Source: Bacillota bacterium (lineage in GTDB: Bacteria > Bacillota > Clostridia > Christensenellales > SZUA-584). Taken from it: a stretch of DNA of 64,000 bases. Below, piece by piece: positions 20,012 to 28,465 of this stretch. The stretch's first letter is position 1. Each line of letters starts with the position of its first letter. The DNA lies in assembly GCA_023406895.1 (NCBI GenBank), contig JAEXTV010000036.1, positions 1-64,000 on the forward strand. Direction: 5' to 3'. The notes under the pieces were generated by a model. It did no database searches. It was not told the DNA's origin and worked only from the letters and a program-made list of their open reading frames with translations. A program made the position numbers and the translations under genes.

Positions 20012-20482
20012 CTATATATTCGTTTTCATCGGAATAAACCTTATGCCGTTCACGGTCTGCTCTGAGTCAGTATCAACAAAGCCCAGTCGCCCGTAAACCT
20101 CCGCCGCATAAGGTGAGGAGAACACAGTCATTTCCTTGTAGATACCTTCTGCTTTCGCAATGCCCAGCACATGCTCAAACAGCGCCCGCGCCATGCCCTG
20201 ACGGTGATAATTTTTGTCCACAAACAGCAGACTGATGTGGCAGGGGGGACGCAGCGCAATCACGCCGGTGACGCGGCGTTCATTTTTGCACACCCACATT
20301 TTCAGCTCGCCTTTGTCAAGCTTTTCGCGCATCGCGTCAAGTTCGATATAGCGCTTGAATTCGGCGATGCCTTCATTGCAATACTCAGGCGCTTCAAACG
20401 CCAGAAAAACATTCCAAACGAGGCTGAGTGCTTCGGACAGTTCCTCATCCTGAATTTTAGTTATCATATCGGCTGCCTTCAT
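20012..20482 (-). CDS. GNAT-family N-acetyltransferase
   Basis: 156 residues. The acetyl-CoA-binding motif A reads LLFVDKNYHRQGMARALFEHV (Q/RxxGxA pattern), and the C-terminal VYGRLGFVDTDSEQ is the usual motif B. Substrate unknown. The frame is open up to 20566, but that part lies in the terminator of the hydrogenase operon, so I start at 20482 (MKAADMITK); the Met at 20467 is an alternative. No strong ribosome binding site is visible at either. Confidence 0.75.
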   Translation of the reverse strand: MKAADMITKIQDEELSEALSLVWNVFLAFEAPEYCNEGIAEFKRYIELDAMREKLDKGELKMWVCKNERRVTGVIALRPPCHISLLFVDKNYHRQGMARALFEHVLGIAKAEGIYKEMTVFSSPYAAEVYGRLGFVDTDSEQTVNGIRFIPMKTNI

Positions 20483-20526
20483 AACCCACCACCATTTCAG
20501 CAAGATGATACCATATATGATGGTAT

Positions 20527-20556
20527 AAAAAAAGGCCCCGGACTTTCCGGGGCCTT
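20527..20556 (-). terminator. Terminator of the hydrogenase operon
   Basis: An 8-bp GC stem (GGCCCCGG/CCGGGGCC, 5-base loop) followed on the minus strand by seven T. It starts 10 bases past the hndD stop. Confidence 0.88.
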
Positions 20557-20566
20557 GTTGTATCAC

Positions 20567-22306
20567 TTACTGGTATTTTGGTCTCGCGTGGTAGTGCGTG
20601 TGGAGCAGCTCGTGGGCCTTGTGGCCGTTGGGTTCGCCGAGGAACTCCTTATAAAGCAGCTGCACTTCTTCGTTCTCGTGCGACTTTCTCTTGGGTTTAC
20701 CCGCGTCTTCGGCATATGTGGCCTTGGCGCGCAGCACATACGGATTGATGCTGAGCTTATCCTGCGCAGAGACGATCGGCTGTCCGCCGCCCGTCACGCA
20801 GCCGCCGGGGCAGCCCATCACTTCGATGAAGTGGTATTCCTTTTCGCCGTTGCGTACCGCTTCCAGCAGCTTCTTGGCGTTGCCTGTGCCGCTTGCGACT
20901 GCAACCTTGATGTCCATGCCGCCGATGCAGACCGTGGCTTCCTTGACGCCGTCAATGCCGCGTACGCATTCATAGTCGATGTCCTTCAAGTCCTGGCCGG
21001 AGAGGACGTCGGCCACGGTACGGAGCGCCGCTTCCATAACGCCGCCGGTGGCGCCGAAGATAACCGCCGCGCCTGTGGATTCGCCGAGTACACGGTCGAA
21101 ATCGCTTTCGGGCAGGTTATTAAAGTCGATATTGGCCTGCTTGATCATGCGGGCCAGCTCACGCGTGGTCAGCACGGCATCCACGTCCCGAAGGCCGTTC
21201 ACAGCCATCTCATCGCGTTCCTTCTCAAACTTCTTCGCGGTGCACGGCATAATGGATACCACATAGATGTCCTTCGGGTCGATGCCCATCTTCTGCGCGT
21301 AATAGCTCTTAATCACCGCGCCGCCCATCTGATGGGGCGATTTGCACGTTGAGAGATTATCAAGGAAATCCGGGAAGAAATGCTCGCAATATTTGATCCA
21401 GCCCGGGCTGCACGATGTGATCATCGGCAGCTTGCCGCCGTTCTTAATGCGGCCGATCAGCTCGGTGCCTTCTTCCATAATGGTTAAGTCCGCGCTGAAA
21501 TCGACGTCGAACGTTTTATCAAAGCCGATTCGGCGCAGTGCCGTGGCCATTTTGCCGGTTACGCTGGTGCCCACCGGTATGCCGAACTCTTCGCCGAGGC
21601 CAAAACGCACGGCGGGAGCCGTCTGCACAACCACGTGCTTTGTGGGGTCGTTAATCGCGTCCCATACGTTCTGAATCTCGCTCTTTTCGGTCAGCGCACC
21701 CACCGGGCAGGCCGTGATGCACTGTCCGCAGTTGACGCACGGCACATCCTTTAAGGATTTGCCGAACACAGGCTCCACCATGGTGCGGAAGCCGCGCTCC
21801 GTTGCGCCTACCGCGCCGATTTTCTGAACATTACCGCAAACCGCCACACAGCGGCGGCACAGTATGCATTTGTTGGGGTCTCTGACGACCGAAGGAGATC
21901 CTGTATCGAGCGGACGGTCGAAGGTCTGGCCTTCATACGGCACGTCTTCCACATTCAGCTCTTCGCAGAGCTGCTGCAGCTCGCAGCTGCGGTTCCTCAC
22001 ACAGGAGAGGCAGCGTTTGTCGTGGTTGGAGAGAATCAGCTCTAAGTTCACGCGGCGCGCTTCCTGCACCGCTTTGGATTTCGTGGAAATCACCATGCCG
22101 TTGGCAGCGGGCAGCACGCAGGCCGCCTGAAGGCCGCGGCCTCCTTCAATCATTTCGACGAGGCACATACGGCAGGCGCCGATGGCGTTAATGCCTTTCA
22201 AATAGCAAAGCGTGGGGATTTTAATGCTGGCAGCCCTGGCCGCTTCGAGAACCGAAGTGTTATCAGGAACTTCCACTTTGACTCCATCTATCGTTAAAGA
22301 TATCAT
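20567..22306 (-). CDS. hndD: [FeFe] hydrogenase catalytic subunit (HndD/HydA type)
   Basis: 579 residues. Modules in order: plant-type 2Fe-2S (Cys34, 45, 48, 63), a His-Cys3 4Fe-4S site (His95, Cys99, 102, 108), two 4Fe-4S clusters (Cys147-157 and Cys190-200), and the H domain. Its motifs are TSCSPGW (Cys299), MPCTAKKFE (Cys355) and MGCPGGCVTGGG (Cys499, Cys503). The first motif has Ser where many monomeric enzymes have a second Cys. Last gene of an operon with NuoE-, NuoF- and thioredoxin-like subunits, so it should exchange electrons between H2, NAD(P)H and probably ferredoxin. Confidence 0.95.
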   Translation of the reverse strand: MISLTIDGVKVEVPDNTSVLEAARAASIKIPTLCYLKGINAIGACRMCLVEMIEGGRGLQAACVLPAANGMVISTKSKAVQEARRVNLELILSNHDKRCLSCVRNRSCELQQLCEELNVEDVPYEGQTFDRPLDTGSPSVVRDPNKCILCRRCVAVCGNVQKIGAVGATERGFRTMVEPVFGKSLKDVPCVNCGQCITACPVGALTEKSEIQNVWDAINDPTKHVVVQTAPAVRFGLGEEFGIPVGTSVTGKMATALRRIGFDKTFDVDFSADLTIMEEGTELIGRIKNGGKLPMITSCSPGWIKYCEHFFPDFLDNLSTCKSPHQMGGAVIKSYYAQKMGIDPKDIYVVSIMPCTAKKFEKERDEMAVNGLRDVDAVLTTRELARMIKQANIDFNNLPESDFDRVLGESTGAAVIFGATGGVMEAALRTVADVLSGQDLKDIDYECVRGIDGVKEATVCIGGMDIKVAVASGTGNAKKLLEAVRNGEKEYHFIEVMGCPGGCVTGGGQPIVSAQDKLSINPYVLRAKATYAEDAGKPKRKSHENEEVQLLYKEFLGEPNGHKAHELLHTHYHARPKYQ

Positions 22307-22324
22307 AACCTGTCTGCTCCTTTC

Positions 22325-24115
22325 TTATTTCTTCTCGATTGCGCCGAATTTGCATTTTTCCATGCATGCACCGCATTTGATACACTTGCTCTGGTCAATC
22401 ACAAACGGCTCTTTAACCTTGCCGGTAATCGCGCCGGTGGGGCAGACCTTCGAGCAGGCGCTGCAGCCGATGCACTTTGACTTGTCGATGATGTAGTTGA
22501 GCAAAGCTTTGCAGTGACCCGCGGGGCACTTTTTATCGTATATGTGCGCTTCATACTCGTCGCGAAAATACTTGATCGTTGAGAGCACGGGGTTCGGGGC
22601 CGTTTTGCCAAGGCCGCAGAGCGCCGCGTTCTTGATATTTTCGCCGAGCTGTTCAAGCTTTTCAATATCGCCGTCTTCACCGCGGCCCGATACGATGCGC
22701 TCGAGGATCTCAAGCATGCGCTTCGTGCCGATACGGCACGGGGGGCATTTGCCGCACGATTCATCCACCGTGAAATCGAGGAAGAAACGCGCCACGTCCA
22801 CCATGCAGTTGTCCTCGTCCATCACGATGAGGCCGCCGCTGCCCATCATCGAACCGAGCGCCGTGAGCGTGTCGTAATCGATGGGGGTATCCAAATGGCT
22901 TGCCGGAATGCAGCCGCCCGAGGGGCCGCCCGTCTGAGCCGCTTTGTAGGCTTTGCCGTTCGGTATGCCGCCGCCGATTTCGAATATGATCTCGCGCATT
23001 GTGGTGCCCATCGGGATTTCCACAAGGCCAGTGTTGTTGATTTTGCCGCCGAGCGCAAACACCTTGGTGCCCTTGCTCTTCTCGGTGCCCAGCGATGCGA
23101 ACCATTCGGGTCCGTTCAATATAATCTGAGCGACGTTCGCCAAGGTTTCCACGTTGTTGATGATTGTCGGCTTGCCAAAAAGGCCCTTATGTGCCGGGAA
23201 CGGCGGTTTGGGTGTCGGCTCGCCGCGATGCCCTTCGATGGACGAAATCAGCGCCATCTCTTCGCCGCAAACAAACGCGCCCGCGCCGAGGCGGATCTCG
23301 ATATCGAACTCGAAACTCGTACCGAATATATTTTTGCCCAACAGGCCCATTTCACGCGCCTGTTTGATCGCAATTTCCAGTCGTTTCACCGCAATGGGGT
23401 ATTCCGCACGCACATAGATATAGCCCATGTTCGCGCCGATCGCGTAGCCCGCAATTGCCATGGCTTCAAGCACCGCGTGCGGGTCGCCTTCGAGCACGCT
23501 TCTGTCCATGAACGCGCCCGGGTCGCCCTCGTCGGCGTTGCAGATCACGTATTTCTGTTCGTTCTTTTCGTTCGCGCAGAACTGCCATTTGAGACCGGTG
23601 GGGAAGCCGCCGCCGCCGCGTCCGCGAAGACCGCTCTGCTTGACCACGTCGATCACCTGCTGAGGCGTGTATTCGGTGAGGCATTTGCCGAGCGCCTGAT
23701 AGCCGTCAAATGCGATGTATTCTTCAATACGCTCCGGGTCGATCACGCCGCAGTTGCGCAGCGCGATGCGCTTTTGTTTCTTGTAAAAACCGATGTTGTC
23801 GAGCGACATCTCCACATCTTTGGCGACGCCGTGGTATAAAAGGTGCTGCACGATACGGCCCTTTAGCAGGTGTTCGCTGACGATTTCGGGCACATCGTCG
23901 ACCTTCACATGCGAATAAAAGCTGCCCTCGGGATACACGATCACGACGGGGCCCGCTTCGCAAAGGCCGAAGCAGCCGGTTCTGACAACCTTGACTTCCT
24001 TATCAAGGCCGGCTTTACTGATTTCTTCTGTAAATTTATCCATGATCTTCGGCGAATCGGATGAGGTGCATCCGGTACCGCCGCAGACGAGTACGTGAGA
24101 ACGGAATATATCCAT
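22325..24115 (-). CDS. hndC: NAD(P)H-binding flavoprotein subunit of hydrogenase (HndC/NuoF-like)
   Basis: 596 residues. An N-terminal thioredoxin-like 2Fe-2S domain (VCGGTGC, then RTGCFGLCEAGP) leads into the NuoF core with the FMN/NADH-binding GRGGGGFPTGLKW (about residues 167-179). The NuoF 4Fe-4S site SCGKCPPCRIGTKRM follows. Two ferredoxin clusters (CIGCSACSKVCP and CIKCGACMEKC) close the protein. It is the diaphorase of the complex. Eighteen bases separate it from hndD. Confidence 0.95.
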   Translation of the reverse strand: MDIFRSHVLVCGGTGCTSSDSPKIMDKFTEEISKAGLDKEVKVVRTGCFGLCEAGPVVIVYPEGSFYSHVKVDDVPEIVSEHLLKGRIVQHLLYHGVAKDVEMSLDNIGFYKKQKRIALRNCGVIDPERIEEYIAFDGYQALGKCLTEYTPQQVIDVVKQSGLRGRGGGGFPTGLKWQFCANEKNEQKYVICNADEGDPGAFMDRSVLEGDPHAVLEAMAIAGYAIGANMGYIYVRAEYPIAVKRLEIAIKQAREMGLLGKNIFGTSFEFDIEIRLGAGAFVCGEEMALISSIEGHRGEPTPKPPFPAHKGLFGKPTIINNVETLANVAQIILNGPEWFASLGTEKSKGTKVFALGGKINNTGLVEIPMGTTMREIIFEIGGGIPNGKAYKAAQTGGPSGGCIPASHLDTPIDYDTLTALGSMMGSGGLIVMDEDNCMVDVARFFLDFTVDESCGKCPPCRIGTKRMLEILERIVSGRGEDGDIEKLEQLGENIKNAALCGLGKTAPNPVLSTIKYFRDEYEAHIYDKKCPAGHCKALLNYIIDKSKCIGCSACSKVCPTGAITGKVKEPFVIDQSKCIKCGACMEKCKFGAIEKK

Positions 24116-24127
24116 TATTTTGCCCTC

Positions 24128-24505
24128 CTATTTCGTATTCTCTTCGTCGTAACCGATTGTGTATTCGGACACGGGGTTGTCATTCACGATATGCTCGGCG
24201 ATAATGCGTCGGGCCATATCGGGGGTTACCTTCACATAGGTCACCTTGTCCTTATCCGGTGCGTACACCTCAACGATCGGTTCCAAACGGCAGGCGCCGA
24301 TGCAGCCTGTCTGAGAGACGGTCACATCTTTTAAATTTCTCTTTGATACCTCTTCCACGAGTGCGGTGAGCACAGGGCGCGCGCCCGCAGCGATGCCGCA
24401 GGTTGCCATGCCGACGACAATGCGTGTGCCTTGGCCTTTTTTGCGAATATCTATCTCAGACAACGTCTTGTTTCTGATTGCTTCGAGCTCTTGTAAAGAT
24501 TTCAT
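24128..24505 (-). CDS. hndB: 2Fe-2S thioredoxin-like subunit (HndB type)
   Basis: 125 residues. The VGMATCGIAAGAR segment (Cys near residue 36) and QTGCIGACRLEPIVEV (two Cys near 86-90) supply the four-cysteine 2Fe-2S site of the thioredoxin-like ferredoxin fold. In NADP-reducing hydrogenases the HndB subunit is an electron carrier. It overlaps the ATPase gene upstream by 4 bases (ATGA), so the two are coupled. Confidence 0.88.
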   Translation of the reverse strand: MKSLQELEAIRNKTLSEIDIRKKGQGTRIVVGMATCGIAAGARPVLTALVEEVSKRNLKDVTVSQTGCIGACRLEPIVEVYAPDKDKVTYVKVTPDMARRIIAEHIVNDNPVSEYTIGYDEENTK

Positions 24506-25053
24506 ATTTCGTTACCTCCAAAAACCTGTTGGATTCCTTCCTGTAAGTATTCACGGATGAACGCCATCACCTGTGGATTCGTGACGGGGACATCTCCCAA
24601 AGTCGCCTTGATCTGCCGGGTATCATATTCAAACACTTCGCCCGAGTTTGCGGAGAATGCAAAGTCGATTGAAGGGTTCATGATCGTCAGCGTCGCCAGT
24701 GTTTCTGCAATGTCTCCGAGCGGCGGACGGTCGATATGCTGTAAGCCGAGATGAGCGGTCAGCTTCGTGCCCTTGCCCGGTTCGGACGTGATCTCAAGGT
24801 GTCCGCCCGTTGCTTCACAGCTCGCTGTAAACAGCGGTATACCAAGGCCGATTTTTCTTGTGGTTCGCGATGTGGTAAACGGACTTTTCACACGCTCAAG
24901 CATTTCCTTACTCATACCGATTCCGTTGTCGTCAATCACGATTGACAAATCATCATTGGCCTTATCAACAGACACGCTGATAACCACCAATGAACTGCCC
25001 GCTCGGATAGAGTTCTCGACGATATCGAGAATGTGCAAAGAAATATCGCGCAT
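24502..25053 (-). CDS. Stand-alone histidine-kinase-like ATPase
   Basis: 183 residues with a GHKL ATP-binding fold but no dimerisation or phospho-acceptor domain. The N box is DIVENSIRAG, G1 is DDNGIGM and G2 is KIGLGIPL. The C-terminal 60 residues are unique. It sits between the NuoE-like and HndB-like subunits, so it is translated with the hydrogenase, but it is not a known electron-transfer subunit. A regulatory or anti-sigma/anti-kinase type role is inferred. GNs of this kind recur in clostridial hnd operons as far as I recall. Confidence 0.82.
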   Translation of the reverse strand: MRDISLHILDIVENSIRAGSSLVVISVSVDKANDDLSIVIDDNGIGMSKEMLERVKSPFTTSRTTRKIGLGIPLFTASCEATGGHLEITSEPGKGTKLTAHLGLQHIDRPPLGDIAETLATLTIMNPSIDFAFSANSGEVFEYDTRQIKATLGDVPVTNPQVMAFIREYLQEGIQQVFGGNEI

Positions 25054-25056
25054 GGG

Positions 25057-25533
25057 TTACTTTTCGTATTTCGCGAGAATGTCCGGCACATCTGAAGGAA
25101 CCAGCCGTCCGTACACCTGATCGTCGATCATGATGACGGGGGCAAGCCCGCAGCATCCAAGGCAGCGCGTGGCCTCGAGCGTAAACTTCTTGTCGGGTGT
25201 GGTTTGTCCAGGTGCAACTCCCAGCTCTTCGCTCAGCTTTTCCATGATCTTCTCGATGTTTCTGACGTAGCAAGCCGTACCCATGCAGACGCTGATGATG
25301 TGCTCTCCTTTCGGTTCAAGTGCAAACTGTGAATAAAAGGTGGCGACTCCGTAAACGTCACTCATGGGAATGCCGAGCTGTTCGGCAATGAGCTCCTGCA
25401 CATCAATCGTCAGCGCACCGAATATCGATTGTGCTTTTTGCATGATGGGCATAAGCGGGCCTGGTTTTTTCTTCTGCTCTGCGATAAAACTGATGAGCTC
25501 TTCGCGCATCATCTTATCATCCACGTTGGTCAT
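25057..25533 (-). CDS. hndA: NuoE-like 2Fe-2S subunit (HndA type)
   Basis: 158 residues. Helical N-terminus, then the VYGVATFYSQFALEPKG signature and the 2Fe-2S cysteines in CMGTACYV and RCLGCCGLAPV. In the complex it passes electrons beside the NuoF-like flavoprotein. Start at 25533 chosen because AGGAGGGG lies 8 bases upstream; the frame runs 9 codons further without support. First gene of the enzyme half of the cluster, behind a Rex-like site. Confidence 0.93.
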   Translation of the reverse strand: MTNVDDKMMREELISFIAEQKKKPGPLMPIMQKAQSIFGALTIDVQELIAEQLGIPMSDVYGVATFYSQFALEPKGEHIISVCMGTACYVRNIEKIMEKLSEELGVAPGQTTPDKKFTLEATRCLGCCGLAPVIMIDDQVYGRLVPSDVPDILAKYEK

Positions 25534-25566
25534 GGCTACCCCTCCTGATAAAATATTCAAAGTTGT

Positions 25567-25584
25567 TTGTTAAAAAAGTATCAA
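25567..25584 (-). promoter_or_regulatory. Rex-like operator upstream of hndA
   Basis: On the minus strand TTGATAC-TTTT-TTAACAA matches the TTGTTAA-N4-TTAACAA site of the redox repressor Rex in 12 of 14 defined positions (right half perfect). It lies 34 bases before the hndA start. Rex senses NADH/NAD+, fitting an NADH-linked hydrogenase. No rex gene is in the window. Confidence 0.5.
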
Positions 25585-25694
25585 AACATCCAGCGCATAT
25601 TCTAACACATTCTACACATGATTGCACATATTATTTGTGAAAAAAATAATAAAGTTCGGAAAAAGAGATGAAATGAGACGATGAAAAACAGATA

Positions 25695-26384
25695 CTAGAA
25701 CTTATTAACAAAATCTATAAAATCTCTCGCGTTTTCTATGCCGCAGAGCGTTTCCAACGGCTCGGCAATGGCGCCGAGGTCATGGGCATCAGAGGAATGA
25801 AAAACGTGGCTGATGTCTTTAAGATCGGGGCAGGGGAGGCTTTTGGCCACCTCGGCGCATCCGAAAAGGCCATGGGGCATGAACCCCAGATTGGCAAGCA
25901 GGGAAAAGGAATCGCGGTTGATGTGGGCAGGCACAGCACACCCGCCATGGTTTTTCACCATACGCACAACGTCGTCGAGCGAATAGGGGACGGCCTGCAG
26001 CAGCAGCTTTGGAAGCGTTTCCTTTATGGTGTCTTGCGCATCCATGACGAGTTGATTACCGAAGATATCGGGCCGGTTCATGATAGCCGGCAGCGACGCA
26101 TAAAGCTTTTCACCAAAGGCGAGGGCGGTATCCGCATCCGCAAAATACGCAAGCACATGCACCTCTTCGCATGTGGTGATTTCGATTCCCGGAACAAATA
26201 TAAGGCCGTATGAAGCGGCGGCTTCGGCCATAGCAGGCAGATTCGCGCCAGTGTTATGATCGGTCAGCGCAATGAGCGAGAGCCCTTTGACATGCGCCAT
26301 GCCCGCGATATTGGCGGGCGTCATGTCGTCGCTGGCACAGGGGGAAAGGCAGGAGTGGATGTGCAGGTCGTAGCAGCGGGTCAT
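25695..26384 (-). CDS. PHP-domain phosphoesterase-like protein
   Basis: 229 residues. The PHP metal-binding pattern is clear: YDLHIHSCLSPCASDDM at the start, LTDHNTGAN (about 36-44), PGIEITTCEEVHVLAYF (about 61-77), PAHINRDSF and HSSDAHDLG. These usually make a trinuclear metal site for phosphate ester hydrolysis. Substrate unknown. Start at 26384 because it overlaps the previous stop (ATGA) and the family begins here; the frame upstream is a shadow of the DRTGG gene. PHP genes are regular companions of sensor-type hydrogenases. Confidence 0.88.
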   Translation of the reverse strand: MTRCYDLHIHSCLSPCASDDMTPANIAGMAHVKGLSLIALTDHNTGANLPAMAEAAASYGLIFVPGIEITTCEEVHVLAYFADADTALAFGEKLYASLPAIMNRPDIFGNQLVMDAQDTIKETLPKLLLQAVPYSLDDVVRMVKNHGGCAVPAHINRDSFSLLANLGFMPHGLFGCAEVAKSLPCPDLKDISHVFHSSDAHDLGAIAEPLETLCGIENARDFIDFVNKF

Positions 26385-26719
26385 TGCACTTCGCCGATGC
26401 CAAGACTGCTGAGCGCGAGCGCTGCGCCGTACGACGAACACGGGGCGCTGAGCATCGTTACGTCCTTGTCGCGGGCGGCGGAGAGCACGTCCTCCGAGAC
26501 GGCAATGTTGTCGGGAATGATCACGCAGGCACAGCCGGTCAGTGACGCGACCGCGACCACGTTGAGATGCGCCTGCACGGTGACCCATGCGGTGCCGCTT
26601 TGCGCGTGTGCCATCACCCAGCTTAAAAGATCACATATATAAGCGGAAGTCACGGGGGCATCCTGAGGCTCCGTCAGCGGCTTCCAGCCTGTTCTATCCA
26701 TCAGTTCACGTGTTGTCAT
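26381..26719 (-). CDS. DRTGG-like domain protein (1)
   Basis: 112 residues, resembling the DRTGG domain (a ligand-binding module also found fused to phosphotransacetylase and CBS domains). Visible features are the N-terminal TTRELMDRTGWKPL, a Val/Ala-rich core (VTVQAHLNVVAVASLTGCACVII) and Ser/Cys-rich C-terminal turns. No catalytic residues are evident. Coupled by 4-base overlaps to both the sensor hydrogenase upstream and the PHP gene downstream. Confidence 0.7.
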   Translation of the reverse strand: MTTRELMDRTGWKPLTEPQDAPVTSAYICDLLSWVMAHAQSGTAWVTVQAHLNVVAVASLTGCACVIIPDNIAVSEDVLSAARDKDVTMLSAPCSSYGAALALSSLGIGEVQ

Positions 26720-28026
26720 CGGCTTGTCTCCTTTTTATCTCTGCCTGTGAGTTCCACCATCTGTTCGGCAAGACTCGTGACCTTGTCACGCAGCTTGAAT
26801 ACGCAATCCATTTCCTTCGCGTCGCTGAGAACGATATCCTCGGCCATCGCGTGGCACGAGGGAGAGCCGCACGAGCCGCAGTCAAGCCCGGGCAGGCGCT
26901 TGGCAATTTCCTCAATGGCTTCGAGCTTCTTCATCGCGGTGACCATGTCCGCGTCGATTTTCATCACCGGGCGCGCCTTGATGGGCTGACGGAAATCGAC
27001 GGTGCCGTCGTGGATATACTTCTGGGCGTATGAAACCGAAGGGGCTTCGTTCTCAATCTTTGCGGACAGATTTTTGATGCGGGTGCGCGCGACAAACGGG
27101 TTTTCAAACGTGAGCGGGCCGCCTACGCAGCCGCCGGGGCATGCGAGGCCTTCAAAATACTGAAGATCGGTCAGCTTTAAATTTTCGATTTCCTCAAGCA
27201 CCTTAATCACGTTGCCGATGCCGTCCACCGCGAGAGAATTGGTGATGCCTGCGGCGGCGGCTTCGCCGCCTGAATTGGCCCAGCCCACGCCGCAAACCGA
27301 GGCAGTGGCCCCTTCAAGCGTGACGATGCCGGGCTTTTTAAGCTGGCCTGCGAGCAGGCCGTAAATATCAATCACCGAAAATGCGCCGTCGACGTTGCTG
27401 CTGTCGATGCCGTAGGGGTTTTTGATGCTAGTCATTTTGGCGGGACAAGGCGTAATGAAAAACGCGCCGATATCCTTGAGGCTGACGCCGTGTTTTTTTG
27501 CGTATTCGCGCTTGGCCACCGAAGCCGCCACCTCCATCGGCGACAGCAAATCAATGATATTGTCAATCAGATTCGGAAAGCGCACCTGAATCAGGCGCAC
27601 AATCGCCGGACAGGCCGAAGAAATCACAGGCAGGTTGTCCATGTCCTGTAGTTTTTCCTGTATTGCGCAGCTCACGATATCCGCGCCGCGCGCGACCTCA
27701 TACACATCGTCAAAGCCCATCAGCTTGAGCGCGACCACCACGCGGTCGATGCTGCTTAAGTTTTTGAACTGCCCGTAAAGCGCGGGTGCAGGCAGCGCGA
27801 TTTTGTATTTGAAGCGCCCGATATCCGAAAACGGATCGGTATACGAGATCTTCGCATGGTATGGGCACACACGGATGCATTCACCGCAGTCGATACACCG
27901 CTCCGCGATGATCTGTGCTTTGCCTCCGCGCACGCGAATCGCCTCTGTGGGGCAGTGCTTAATGCAGTTGGTGCAGCCCTTGCACTTGTCACGGTCAAGA
28001 CGAACTGAATGAAAATACGTATTCAT
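26716..28026 (-). CDS. Sensor-type [FeFe] hydrogenase
   Basis: 436 residues. Two ferredoxin clusters (Cys15-25, Cys44-54) precede an H domain whose motifs are degenerate relative to the enzyme: SSACPAIV (Ala138 then Cys139), TPCPAK (Cys194, without the usual Glu) and CPGGCVGGP. A C-terminal LDCGSCGSPSCHAM four-cysteine domain (RnfB/AcsC-like FeS) replaces the PAS domain of the HydS type. Loss of the first Cys, thought to relay protons, fits a slow, sensory enzyme. Neighbouring ATPase, DRTGG and PHP genes support a signalling role. Confidence 0.87.
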   Translation of the reverse strand: MNTYFHSVRLDRDKCKGCTNCIKHCPTEAIRVRGGKAQIIAERCIDCGECIRVCPYHAKISYTDPFSDIGRFKYKIALPAPALYGQFKNLSSIDRVVVALKLMGFDDVYEVARGADIVSCAIQEKLQDMDNLPVISSACPAIVRLIQVRFPNLIDNIIDLLSPMEVAASVAKREYAKKHGVSLKDIGAFFITPCPAKMTSIKNPYGIDSSNVDGAFSVIDIYGLLAGQLKKPGIVTLEGATASVCGVGWANSGGEAAAAGITNSLAVDGIGNVIKVLEEIENLKLTDLQYFEGLACPGGCVGGPLTFENPFVARTRIKNLSAKIENEAPSVSYAQKYIHDGTVDFRQPIKARPVMKIDADMVTAMKKLEAIEEIAKRLPGLDCGSCGSPSCHAMAEDIVLSDAKEMDCVFKLRDKVTSLAEQMVELTGRDKKETSR

Positions 28027-28042
28027 GACATGCCCCCTTTGG

Positions 28043-28462
28043 TTAGATAGTAAATCGCATATTCAAAACAGTGCCGCTTGTGTCCGAAACAATCGAAAAA
28101 TCGTCACTGTTCTTTTTGATATTGGGCAGCCCCATGCCCGCGCCAAAGCCCATCATCCTGACGTCAGACGGTGCGGTGGAAAAGCCTTCGCGCATCGCCA
28201 TATCGATATCGGCGATACCGGGGCCCGTATCCGCGCAATGAAGCAAAATGGTATCAGGCGAAATCTCAAGTGACATCACGCCGCCATGACTGTGAATGAT
28301 CATGTTGAGCTCGGCTTCGTAAGATGCGATGGTCACACGTCGCGTCAGCGCGGGGTCAATGCCGATCATTCTCAGTATGCCTTTGATTTTGGCCGAAGCT
28401 TCGCCCGCCGAAGCAAAATCGCCGGCAACAACCTCGAATGTTTCCTTGAAAATATCCGTCAT
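28043..28462 (-). CDS. RsbW-like ATPase (anti-sigma type)
   Basis: 139 residues with a GHKL fold: N box EAELNMIIHSHGG, G1 DTGPGIADIDMAM, G2 GFGAGMGLPNIKK. It lacks phospho-acceptor and sensor domains, resembling serine kinases/anti-sigma factors of the RsbW/SpoIIAB family. Gap of 16 bases to the sensor hydrogenase. It may turn the redox state of that protein into a protein-protein or phosphorylation signal (inference). Confidence 0.82.
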   Translation of the reverse strand: MTDIFKETFEVVAGDFASAGEASAKIKGILRMIGIDPALTRRVTIASYEAELNMIIHSHGGVMSLEISPDTILLHCADTGPGIADIDMAMREGFSTAPSDVRMMGFGAGMGLPNIKKNSDDFSIVSDTSGTVLNMRFTI

Positions 28463-28465
28463 AGG

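Noticed and set aside
22895..23839. 314-codon open frame on the plus strand
   Set aside because: Antisense to hndC, whose motifs are complete; composition is of a shadow frame.
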